Source: Saccoglossus kowalevskii (lineage: Eukaryota; Hemichordata; Enteropneusta; Harrimaniidae). From it: a stretch of DNA of 10,593 nucleotides. This document shows, in pieces, positions 1-7,205 of this stretch (positions are counted from its first letter, which is position 1; the number at the start of each line of letters is the position of its first letter). Location of the stretch: assembly GCF_000003605.2 (NCBI RefSeq), contig NW_003135336.1:44019-54611 (forward strand). The letters run 5' to 3'. A model generated the notes under the pieces. The model saw only the letters and a list, made by a program, of their open reading frames with translations, searched no databases and was not told where the DNA came from. The translations under genes and the position numbers were made by a program.

Positions 1-456
1 AGAAACATTGACTTTTATAAAATTGGCCATAGTGTTCATTCATAATTCATCTTTTTCTATCTTTTACATAGCCTTGTGCAGGAAATAACTTTGAGTCCAG
101 GAAATTCCTGTGTTAACCACTTCCATCTATAAAGATTGAAATTCTTTTGTAGGGATGTACAAAACATTACTTTCGTAATAACTGGTACTTTTCTGAGTTT
201 GACATTGTATGATGTCTAGCGCCCTCTACCAGCATCTCATACAATCTGTCCTTGTCTTGTTATTTTATCTAAACTGAAATCCTTCTTCCTTAAATTATTA
301 CTGTTTTATCAGCACTAGTCTGATGCAAGTTACTGTGCTCTGGTCCCAGTAAATCAATTAACATTTGCACATTATGCCGACCATGTTGGGTACTAGTAGT
401 TTCAGCACTTGAAACACCACCATGTGGTATTGTTATGTTTTTTTCTTTTCTTACAG
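1..456 (+). other. Intron (3' portion) upstream of first visible exon
   Basis: This is intronic sequence ending in a pyrimidine-rich tract (ttttcttttcttacag) and AG at 455-456. I found no frame that continues the PUM3 peptide upstream. The ATG at 409 with its open frame only reads through the acceptor and is not a start. A GC-richer patch, TAGCGCCCTCTA at 217-228, stands out from the AT-rich surroundings. Nothing else was recognised. Confidence 0.8.
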
Positions 457-591
457 GATCGTAAAGCTATCATCAAATCGTTCAAGACCTTTGTTCTTAA
501 AATATGTCGAGAAGAGTTTGGACATTTAGTCATGTTGGCAATATTTGATGCAGTAGATGATACAAAATTGGTTTCCAAAGTCCTCTTAAAT
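457..591 (+). CDS. PUM3: PUM3 exon a (residues 1-45 of visible part)
   Basis: The exon is 135 nt, phase 0 to phase 0, with acceptor ttacag|GATCGT and donor AAT|gtaggt. It encodes DRKAIIKSFK through VDDTKLVSKVLLN, one helical PUF-like repeat with the core FGHLVMLAIFDAVDD. An alternative donor four bases downstream (GTAG|gtac) would break the frame into the next exon, so 591 is preferred. Confidence 0.92.
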
Positions 592-3500
592 GTAGGTACA
601 ATGTTTATTCTTCATCAGACATAGTCTGGAATGAGGTTTAAGTTTGGAGTGTTGTCTGTATGACCACCCTTGTGTTTGACATTATTCCGTTATAATTGTG
701 AGAAGAAGTCGGCAGAATTTACTCTTTGTGTACAGCCAGCCTTGGTATTTGAACCATCTCTCTGATGTTGAGTAGACATGTTAACCACATATCACATCTA
801 AATTAAAATTCAAATCTGTATCAACCATTATATATTATTATATTATATATTCAGTCGAATTTTTTTCTTGTTTTTAGGAAATGTTGAAAGATTTGTCAAC
901 AATTGCCATGGATACATATGGGCGTAAAGTACTACTGTATTTATTAGGTGGGCGAGATCCAAGTTATTGTCATCCAGATATTGTAAAAATATTACAAGGA
1001 GGTGACAATAATCCCACCAGGTAAGGCCATGATTGGTGCAGTCAAATTATTGTATATATTGTGAGGTTCTTAATTAGGATAAATACCCAAATGTTGTCAG
1101 TATTGCCACATTTATGAGACTTGCTTGTCAGAAATTTTGTAATGAAATTAAGCTGGTACAGTACATGATTCGACTTACAGAACATGTATCAAATCAAATT
1201 TAGTATTCTCTGATGGTACAGTGCTTCCATGTAATCTGGCTAATTTTATACTCTGGGGTGAGGAATGATCTATCAGTTTACTCAGTTATGCAGAAATGCA
1301 TAAATGAATCTGAAAACTCTGTATGATATGACCGTGCTGCACAGTAGCCTGAATAAAAGTGTCTGAAATGAATTAAAGTCTCACAAGTGTGTTGATGAAT
1401 TATGCTAAAATGACTTGTGTGTTTGGAATCATCTAGGTCTGAACAAAATGTAAAATAGATAAACCCCTATTGCAGTATGTATACAGAGGTTATGCCAGTT
1501 TGCTGACAGTACATCATAAAAAAAATATGTGCTCAAAACATACAATCTCTGTGTTCTATTTCTACTCCCCCATAGGTAAAAGTAAACAAAAATATGCATT
1601 TCAGAAAATGTATTGAAGTATAAAAAGCTTTGAATATCCAAACAATTAAATGCAAAAATAATTCAATTATATAGTACAATGTATAAATACAATGTAAAAA
1701 CTTGTAGCTATGCCACCTGAAAACATGGTTTAACCCATATCTGGTCAATTCAGATTAAAAGTACATGGTACTAAAAGTATGATGCATCAATGTGAATGTG
1801 TGGGCCTTATAGGAGTACATATTTTCTGCGTTATTACATGAAATGCATGTCTTGATGTGTTTTGTTGGTTTACTATCACCATGGGAGCATATTCTTTAAG
1901 AGAATGCCAGACTTCTATGTTTAATTTGTTTTTTTACTTCCTCAGTAAGAAAAGTAGAGATGTGCGACAACGTGAACTGATAGAAGCGGCTTCACCTGGA
2001 CTGTTGGAGCTTGTTGCCAAGGAAACCAGAGCATTAGTGTTTGATAAATCTCACAGTCAGTTAGTCTTGGCTATATTGCGTCATGCCAAGGGTGGTAAGT
2101 ATATTTCCACTCATTGATTAATTAAAATTACTGCCTGAATATGGGGGATCTCTGCTTGATTTGACCAATGTTGGGGGAGAGCAAATGCTGTCTTCGTTCA
2201 AGGGTTGTAATATTTTTATTGCATGCCTTATGGCTGATATACATGAAATTTACTCTGAATTTATTCTAAATCCAGCTCAACTTTCGTATCTTGAGCCACA
2301 ATCTTGAAAAACTGTGTAGAAACAGTCCACACGAATAACAATGGTCAATACATTGGTCCACAAAGTATGTTCATCTACTGTACTTATATCCAGGAAAAGA
2401 AATATACAATCTTTCATGTAATTTGATTCCTAAATAATGAATTGTTGATACATACAAGTTTTCCAGTGATATATAAACTGATATGTCTGTAACATCATTC
2501 ACAGACAAATCACATGCAATGAATGCTATTTGTGAATTGGCTGCTGAGGAGTTTATTCCCCATGTGAAAGACTCCGAAGATAAGCTAGATGAGGTACGTA
2601 CAACAATAACCATTTCACTGCCATATCCTTCCACAAAGTAATCCTCTTTGCTGCTTGCTGCTTTCCATCAAGGTTTTCAGGTCTTTTTATCGATATCTCT
2701 TAGCAATTTCAACACATGACTGATTGGTTAACATTAACTTTAAAATATAAGAATATTATGGAAAATTCATTTGCACTAAAATTTTAAGTGGAAACAAATT
2801 TGATTGTGAAAATTATATGTGAATATTTCTCAGTAAGTTGCATAGAATCACCACTATGGTTGAACAGTTGAACTGTTTCTGTTGTAATATTGCTAAGAAT
2901 ATTAGTGGTATTAACTATTGAAAAGTAAGCACATCAATTTGAATTTGTAAGAGACACACAATTCAAACAACATCTCATGATGGTACAGTGAACATCTACA
3001 ACAAATATTCAACTTTCCCACAACATAACAATCAGATAGCATGGATACTATTGAAAATAATGAGCATACTCCGTGTATAATTTTTCCACAAACAAACTCC
3101 ACTCGCAATGTTTCTTTGAATAATCCAATGTTGTAAGGAAACATATTGATTCAGTTGTGTTCACGGGTTGCTTTTTGTCATTACTCAGTGCATCCATAAA
3201 ATTCCATACTCCAAAATAAGAAAAAGTCTGGTAGATTAATAATTTCTCTGTACACATGCCAGCACCCAGGTAAATGTTGTGGTATTTTGACTAGAGACAA
3301 CCACCAGCATGTTCTACAAGTGAGAAAGAATCACATGATTAATAGAAAATGCTTTTTTTTTTTTTAATTATGCGCATCCCAATGTGTCTAACAGTCTCTA
3401 GCGGATCTGAAAGTATTTATATTTTGGGTAACAGTAAATGTATGTTTTCCATGTGCTCTGTCATGTTAGTTTTCACTATTTGATATGTGTGTACATTTCT

Positions 3501-5099
3501 AGATGCATATAGCTGAACACCCAGCAGGTCATCAATTCTTGAAAAGATTAATTCTACAAGATAAAGACAAATCTGAAAAATCGGAAGGTGAGTAGAAGTC
3601 TAGTCAGTTTTCATATGATCAATCTGTTGCAATAGCTAATCAAGTATATTCTTTACCTGTGATTTTATGCATTGTGTTACATCAATATTACAACTAGCAG
3701 GTCATTTTAAGCTCAAACATCTCATTTTGAAGAAGAAAAATGTATTCTGTAAACTGCTTTAGTTTTCCAAGAGACAAATGTTCATGAATGGATAAGGGGT
3801 GATCGATTAGAAACTCCAGGGGGCAATGGCAGAAAAAACTATGCAACATATTTTTTTCCTTCATTTTCTTCATTAGTCTTGCCCTAATTTTTTTTTTATT
3901 AATGACTTTGCTGTACTTTTTTTATTTTCTTTGTGTGTAATATTTTTTTTTCCTTAGGAGTTTCAAATGCAGAATTATTTTTTCCTGTGTAATTTTTTTT
4001 TCAATTCTGCTATTGCCCCTATCACTACCACCACCACCACCCAGAGTTTCTAATGGTCCACCCCAATCAGAAAACGTGAAATTTTGTAAGAGTGAAAATT
4101 ATATTTAGCATGTTTAAGACGAGTAACTGATATTCACATAATTTCACCGTCAATGTTATTTACAAGATGAATAAAGACAAAGGTATATAGAATAAGGGTA
4201 CATATATTCTCTGTTTTCTAGAGTTATTTTCTAATGTTTTGCTGAATGGAGTGAAAAGGCGGTATCTTGTAAGTTGGGCTAAAGTGAACAGATCAGCGTT
4301 TGTGCTTTGTAGGTGAGTTATCAGCATTTGTGCTTTGTAGGTGAGTTATCAGCATTTGTGCTTTGTAGAAGAGTTATCAGCATTTGTGCTTTGTAGAAGA
4401 GTTATTAGCATTTGTGCTTTGTTAGGTGAGTTATCAGCATTTGTCCTTTGTAGGTGAGTTATTAGCATTTGTGCTTTGTAGGTGAGTTATCAGCATTTGT
4501 GCTTTGTAGGTGAGTTATCAGCATTTGTGCTTTGTTAGGTGAGTTATCAGCATTTGTGCTTTGTAGAAGAGTTATTAGCATTTGTCCTTTGTAGGTGAGT
4601 TATCAGTGTTTGTGCTTTGTAGGTGAGTTATCAGCTTTCTTAGAAAACAATCACAACAAGGTACTCCCCCTGTGTCGTAAAGTGCCACAGTTATGCAGTA
4701 TATGATGAAATTAACAGGTCGCATATAACACATATCGGACATGGTACAACTGTATGGAGTATTGAGCACTGAAGCTGTGTTTATCACTATGGTTACATCT
4801 CAGTTACAGCAATCAACAAAATTATCATTTGTAGCTATAGTTTTAGAAACGTAATGAAAATAAACATACCATATTGGAGTGGTTGAAATTGGATATAGTA
4901 TTTGGTAGTTTAATTCAGCCATGACAACTCTTGTGGTATAAAACATGTAACTATTGTATTTTTCTCCTTTCCCAGCATAATGGAATCAGGTATTCAAGAA
5001 ATTACTGAAAAACTGAAAGAGATACTCTTACCAGCCAAAAAGGAACTGAGTCGATGTAAAACTAAAGGCACTCAATTGTTATTAGAAAAAATGAAATGA
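457..5099 (+). CDS. PUM3: PUM3 / PUF-A (Puf6-like) C-terminal part, seven exons, 5' partial
   Basis: Coding segments are 457-591, 878-1020, 1946-2094, 2505-2593, 3503-3587, 4222-4312 and 4976-5099. They join to 816 nt, 271 residues plus TGA, with all introns GT-AG and all phases consistent (0,2,1,0,1,2). The peptide reads as the C-terminal part of the PUM3/Puf6 family: VDDTKLVSKV (residues 33-42), YGRKVLLYLL (about 59-68), KKSRDVRQREL just after the 92/93 junction, and the CPL signature HIAEHPAGHQFLKRLI (174-189), ending in a lysine-rich tail, LLLEKMK. Family knowledge: these proteins carry 11 PUF-like repeats in an L shape, bind structured RNA or DNA without the base code of classical Pumilio, sit in the nucleolus and support 60S subunit maturation. 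The first visible exon opens in phase 0 with DRKAIIK, so the start codon and N-terminal repeats lie upstream. No frameshift or internal stop is seen. The symbol rests on recalled family motifs, not on a search. Confidence 0.93.
592..877 (+). other. Intron 1 of window (286 bp)
   Basis: GT-AG intron in phase 0. It ends in an AT-only stretch (about 825-851) and a T-rich tract before tttttag. No gene or recognisable repeat is seen. Confidence 0.88.
878..1020 (+). CDS. PUM3: PUM3 exon b (residues 46-92)
   Basis: The exon is 143 nt, with acceptor tttttag|GAAATG and donor CCCACCAG|gtaagg, ending in phase 2. It encodes EMLKDLSTIAMDTYGRKVLLYLLGG and then RDPSYCHPDIVKILQGGDNN. The YGRKVLLYLL block followed by RDP is a strong PUM3-family signature and forms a PUF-like repeat with its linker. 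Confidence 0.94.
1021..1945 (+). other. Intron 2 of window (925 bp)
   Basis: GT-AG intron in phase 2, AT-rich, with pyrimidine tract tgtttttttacttcctcag at its end. The two minus-strand open frames between 1429 and 1748 lack composition or motifs suggesting protein. I see no repeat or RNA gene. Confidence 0.85.
1946..2094 (+). CDS. PUM3: PUM3 exon c (residues 93-142)
   Basis: The exon is 149 nt, with acceptor ttcctcag|TAAGAAA and donor AAGGGTG|gtaagt, entering in phase 2 and leaving in phase 1. It encodes SKKSRDVRQRELIEAASPGL, then LLELVAKETRALVFDKSHSQ and LVLAILRHAKG. The open frame continues upstream to an ATG at 1857, but that part is intron; the pyrimidine tract and the conserved SKK junction fix the acceptor at 1944-1945. 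Confidence 0.93.
2095..2504 (+). other. Intron 3 of window (410 bp)
   Basis: GT-AG intron in phase 1 with a strong gtaagt donor and acceptor cattcacag. No internal feature was recognised. Confidence 0.87.
2505..2593 (+). CDS. PUM3: PUM3 exon d (residues 143-172)
   Basis: The exon is 89 nt, with acceptor cattcacag|ACAAATC and donor GATGAG|gtacgt, leaving in phase 0. It encodes DKSHAMNAICELAAEEFIPH followed by an acidic and lysine-rich linker (VKDSEDKLDE) that leads into the CPL block in the next exon. Confidence 0.92.
2594..3502 (+). other. Intron 4 of window (909 bp)
   Basis: GT-AG intron in phase 0. It contains a 13-base T run at 3353-3365, placed well upstream of the acceptor (gtacatttctag), which itself has a rather weak pyrimidine tract. 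Minus-strand open frames between 2911 and 3257 show no protein-like features. No repeat family was recognised. Confidence 0.84.
3503..3587 (+). CDS. PUM3: PUM3 exon e, CPL signature (residues 173-200)
   Basis: The exon is 85 nt, with acceptor acatttctag|ATGCAT and donor TCGGAAG|gtgagt, ending in phase 1. It encodes MHIAEHPAGHQFLKRLI, the most diagnostic block of the PUM3/Puf6 CPL region, followed by a charged linker (LQDKDKSEKSE). The ATG at the exon start is an internal Met, not an initiation site. Confidence 0.95.
3588..4221 (+). other. Intron 5 of window (634 bp)
   Basis: GT-AG intron in phase 1 with a strong gtgagt donor and acceptor ctctgttttctag. Its centre is occupied by the inverted-repeat element described at 3796-4064, which brings in many T-runs. 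The rest is plain AT-rich intron. Confidence 0.87.
3796..4064. mobile_element. Foldback / MITE-like element in intron 5
   Basis: The left arm, GGGGTGATCGATTAGAAACT plus C (3796-3816), is matched in reverse complement by 4044-4064 at 18 of 21 positions by eye. A second inner pair, GGGGCAAT.GCAGAA, also inverts (about 3820-3833 against 4005-4018). The interior of about 230 bp is T-rich, with several T8-T9 runs and a (CCA)n tract at 4026-4041. There is no coding capacity. Short terminal inverted repeats around a non-coding centre are typical of MITEs, but I could not define a target-site duplication, so the superfamily is open. Confidence 0.68.
4222..4312 (+). CDS. PUM3: PUM3 exon f (residues 201-230)
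   Basis: The exon is 91 nt, with acceptor tgttttctag|AGTTAT and donor CTTTGTAG|gtgagt, ending in phase 2. It encodes ELFSNVLLNGVKRRYLVSWA and then KVNRSAFVLC, the penultimate helical segment. Its last 20 nt (4293-4312) are the first half of the first unit of the tandem array that fills the start of the next intron. Only the donor at 4312|4313 preserves the conserved join to SIMESGIQE; reading past it gives AGG TGA, a stop. Confidence 0.92.
4293..4630 (+). repeat. 28-bp minisatellite duplicating the exon f 5' splice site, 12 copies
   Basis: Twelve head-to-tail units start at 4293, 4321, 4349, 4377, 4405, 4434, 4462, 4490, 4518, 4547, 4575 and 4603; ten are 28 bp, and the fifth and ninth are 29 bp by a T insertion (GTTAG). 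Each unit is 20 bases of exon end (TCAGCATTTGTGCTTTGTAG) plus GTGAGTTA of intron start. Units 3, 4 and 10 have GAAGAGTT in place of the donor; the other nine keep AG|GTGAGT. Other shared variants are TTAG starts in units 5, 7 and 11 and GTCC for GTGC in units 6 and 11. Unit 1 is the real exon-intron junction, so the array seems to have expanded from it. Confidence 0.97.
4313..4975 (+). other. Intron 6 of window (663 bp)
   Basis: GT-AG intron in phase 2. Its first half is the minisatellite; the second half (4631-4975) is AT-rich single-copy-looking sequence ending in a good polypyrimidine tract (tatttttctcctttcccag). No gene lies within it; the minus-strand frame at 4575-4787 overlaps the repeat and is not credible. 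Confidence 0.88.
4976..5099 (+). CDS. PUM3: PUM3 terminal coding exon g (residues 231-271, stop)
   Basis: The exon begins after ctcctttcccag and completes the split serine codon. It encodes SIMESGIQEITEKLKEILLP, then AKKELSRCKTKG and TQLLLEKMK, with TGA at 5097-5099. The amphipathic, lysine-rich C terminus fits the end of PUM3-family proteins, which typically close with a KG.xxLLEK-type tail. Confidence 0.93.
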
Positions 5100-5230
5100 T
5101 ACTGCATGGAATGATGTATATTGTATTTTAGATGGGGTTATTTTTTTTTATCACCACAACACCAATATTCAGACATCGAGGCCCCACTTTCCTGCAGTTT
5201 CTCATTGGGAGATCTTTTGCACAATTTGTA

Positions 5231-5238
5231 TGTAAATA
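5231..5238 (+). promoter_or_regulatory. Pumilio response element match (UGUAAAUA)
   Basis: TGTAAATA matches the classical UGUANAUA site bound by PUM1/2-type proteins exactly. Its last four bases fall within the AATAAA signal at 5235-5240. An 8-mer can occur by chance in AT-rich DNA, so binding is only a possibility. Confidence 0.4.
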
Positions 5239-5240
5239 AA
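5235..5240 (+). terminator. Polyadenylation signal AATAAA (proximal)
   Basis: This is the first canonical AATAAA after the PUM3 stop, 136 bases downstream. The downstream GU-rich element is not obvious, so usage is likely but unproven. Confidence 0.65.
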
Positions 5241-5265
5241 GTACATATATTATTCACTTTCTTAC

Positions 5266-6030
5266 TGGCATAAGATCTCAAGCTGTTCCCATACCAAAGA
5301 TACTTAGCATTGCATTGTGGGAAATGTATTAACATTTTCAGCTTCTGTTTTAAATTCAGTCTGTATTAAAAGTGCATCTTCACATTTGACTTATTCTGAT
5401 ATATATTTTGTTTATATATGTGTCTTCATGATTGATATGCATTGCATGCAAACTTCAGAAGTCTTCATCGTGCCTGGAATAATTATAAATTAAAGGAGAA
5501 GTTCAGACTAACTCTGTTTTTGCTATTTTATTGTTTTTAAAAAAAATTGTGCAGACATGAGGGATTCTACAAGAAATTAACATATATAGCAATTAAATTG
5601 CTACAACTGGGTTAATATACCAGAAGCTTACTTCATAAATAAATACCATGACAATGTTCATAAGTTTATTATGTATTATCATGAAACAACATTTTTCGTG
5701 TTACAATTTTTCGAGGAAAAAACATAGCAGAAAAGGTCACATGACCACCGATGTTTTTATTCCTGAAATGTGTATATATATTCAATATTCAATCCAAAAT
5801 GGCTGCTAAACCAGTCGGCCATTCACAATTCTGCATGTTAGGTGCAGCAGTTTGCGAAGTCCCCAATATGTTTGAAAAGCTTCTAAAGTCTACCAGAAGC
5901 AGAATCAAATCTTTAACAAAAACAATGGGACTCAAACAGATTTTGACTCAAAAATCCATTGTCACCCTTAGACTATTGCCATTGTCTTCAGACATAGAAC
6001 TACACAAGAAGGAAAAAGTGGCAAAGAGAC
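5266..6030. other. Intergenic sequence downstream of PUM3
   Basis: AT-rich to about 5750, with no gene seen. From 5796 it contains CAAAATGGCTGCTA and then AGTCGGCCATT (to 5823), the same paired ATGGC/GCCAT core found in the repeat units further right, so repeat-derived sequence probably starts here. A + strand open frame (5751-6080, 109 codons) runs across this core and into the hairpin arm; I recognise no family in it and do not call it a gene. Confidence 0.6.
5489..5494 (+). terminator. Possible distal polyadenylation signal ATTAAA
   Basis: ATTAAA variant in an AT-rich context, followed 20-40 bases later by T-rich sequence (tctgtttttgctattttattg). It could give a longer 3' UTR. A further AATAAA lies at 5638-5643. 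Confidence 0.35.
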
Positions 6031-6170
6031 CTACCCCAGGCGCAGGAGGTTGTAATGTTTCCGCCTGCCCGATAGGATAATGTTACACAAACAACATTTA
6101 TACTGACTCTCTTGTTTGTGTAGCCCATACCGGGCGGGTGGAACATTACAACCTCAAGCACCTGGGGTAG
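6031..6170. repeat. Long imperfect hairpin (about 60-bp arms)
   Basis: Arm 6031-6094 is the inverted counterpart of 6112-6170, with a 17-nt loop. Perfect blocks include CTACCCCAGG / CCTGGGGTAG after one mismatch-free end (6031-6040 against 6161-6170), GAGGTTGTAATGTT-type pairing with AACATTACAACCTC in the middle, and TACACAAACAA / TTGTTTGTGTA next to the loop. The arms differ by a few substitutions and about five inserted bases. The GC-rich arms contrast with the AT-rich flanks. It could be a foldback transposon or part of a larger element. Confidence 0.85.
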
Positions 6171-6258
6171 TATAGACCAAGCAGTAGCTTATTTTCACCC
6201 AATTGATGTGGTTTTGGGAAAAAGTGAAATTAAAAAAAACAAGTCATTGAAAATGACA

Positions 6259-6973
6259 CAGTCCCCGTTAAATTTTGGAAAGTTCACTTTGTGCACGTCA
6301 TATTAAAGCAGAGGGGTTGTCGCGAGCGTGTCCTTGAAACTTGAGTTCCAAGTGGCATATACAACAGATTGTTTATTTACATCAAAACATGTGTTCTGTG
6401 TAGTAGTAATATGGCCAAAAATAAAAACAGCCATTATTCGGCCATCTTTAATCTGATTATGAAACACACTGATATGTATGATGCATGTGCCAATACGAAT
6501 GAAAATGGTACATAAATTGTGGAAATATAGTAGTAAGGCCAAAAAGTCAGATGGCTGTCAATCGGCCGTCCGTGACCAGATTTTGAAACATGTATGTGCC
6601 AAATTTGAATGAAAACTGACAGCACGCATAAAGAGATACTGCATAAAAAAACAAAAAAACGAGATGCCTGCCAGTTGACTATCTTTGATCCAATTGCGAA
6701 ATAAATCATCATGAACATGTATCCTAACATGTATAATATATGTACCAAGTTTGAATGACAACTGACAAAGCATGTCCAAAATACAAGATGGCTGCTAGTC
6801 GGCTATTTTGAATCAAATCGCTAAACCACTGCATGTGCATATGTCCCACATAAAGTACTAGGCACATGCAAAGAATGAACAGAATCGGTCCAAGGGATTC
6901 TGAGATATAACTCCGGACGAACGGAGACCGAATTATAAGTCCCCGTTTTCGGACTTCGTCCGAACGGGAACTA
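6259..6973. mobile_element. Element A: non-autonomous element with short TIRs, internal repeats and terminal hairpin
   Basis: The left end CAGTCCCCGTT (6259-6269) is inverted against AACGGGAACTA (6963-6973), with AGTCCCCGTT pairing at 9 of 10 positions. The same two ends bound element B at 7830-8720, which supports the limits. Inside are four diverged units with cores near 6428, 6551, 6664 and 6788. Just before the right end is a compact stem, AGTCCCCGTTTTCGGAC (6938-6954) against GTCCGAACGGGAACT (6958-6972), with a 3-nt loop. It has no coding capacity and no clear target-site duplication. A 3' hairpin with a CTAA end recalls Helitron/Helentron-like elements, but this is only inference. Confidence 0.66.
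6425..6905. repeat. Diverged tandem units (about 113-124 bp) inside element A
   Basis: Cores recur at about 6428 (acagccattattcggccatc), 6551 (atggctgtcaatcggccgtc), 6664 (atgcctgccagttgactatc) and 6788 (atggctgctagtcggctatt). Each is followed by a GATC/GATT-like word, then CCAARTTTGAATGAMAACTGAC. Spacing is about 123, 113 and 124 bp. The units are old and diverged relative to those in element B. Confidence 0.72.
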
Positions 6974-7020
6974 AAAATGTTTTTAGTTTAAATATCTACC
7001 CTAGCCTCGCATGGTTGGTG

Positions 7021-7087
7021 AGTTATTGCGCCCTCGTTGATAGTTTAATGAATGTATGGGAGTGAAATCCTTGAGGGCGCAATAACT
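7021..7087. repeat. Stem-loop with perfect 15-bp arms
   Basis: AGTTATTGCGCCCTC (7021-7035) is the exact reverse complement of GAGGGCGCAATAACT (7073-7087), separated by 37 nt. Fifteen matched bases with a GC-rich core are very unlikely by chance in this AT-rich region. It may be the termini of a tiny element. Confidence 0.9.
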
Positions 7088-7135
7088 ATTACAGACCATG
7101 TCAGATTATGTCTACCCAAAAAGCTCCCATACATT
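7051..7135. repeat. Second, interlocked inverted repeat (12 bp)
   Basis: AATGTATGGGAG (7051-7062), which lies in the loop of the stem at 7021-7087, is the exact reverse complement of CTCCCATACATT (7124-7135), which lies outside that stem. The order of arms is that of an H-type pseudoknot. Confidence 0.82.
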
Positions 7136-7139
7136 TTCA

Positions 7140-7205
7140 GAGACAGAATTTGTCAATAAAATTCTATAATGCATACGTAGTCATGGCAAACTAGTATTTA
7201 AAAAC
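7140..7205 (+). repeat. Proximal arm of long-range inverted repeat
   Basis: GAGACAGAATTTGTC (7140-7154) and AATGCATACGTAGT (7168-7181) are exact reverse complements of blocks at 10502-10516 and 10476-10489, with similar spacing. Weaker similarity continues to about 7205 (ATGGCAAACTA then a T/A-rich end). Confidence 0.82.

Larger units (their letters stand above)
5100..5265 (+). other. PUM3 3' UTR (proximal form)
   Basis: AT-rich sequence between the stop codon and the first AATAAA. The end is estimated as 10-30 bases past that signal. It includes T-runs and a Pumilio-type element at 5231. Longer forms reaching the later signals (about 5494 or 5643) are possible. Confidence 0.6.

Noticed and set aside
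1857-1945. Possible alternative PUM3 start at the ATG at 1857 before exon c
   Set aside because: The stretch is intronic; it ends in a polypyrimidine tract and AG, and the conserved peptide continues from exon b across the junction.
4293-4630. CRISPR-like array of 28-bp repeats
   Set aside because: The units are directly adjacent with no spacers and the host is eukaryotic. It is a minisatellite grown from a splice junction.
5751-6080. 109-codon + strand open frame starting MFLFLKCVY
   Set aside because: It begins in AT-rich DNA, runs through an ATGGC/GCCAT repeat core and ends inside a hairpin arm. I recognise no family, so it is more likely repeat-derived.
6303-6779. Overlapping minus-strand open frames of 73-104 codons
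   Set aside because: They are shadows of the diverged repeat units in element A, hydrophobic by composition (T/A-rich), with no motif.
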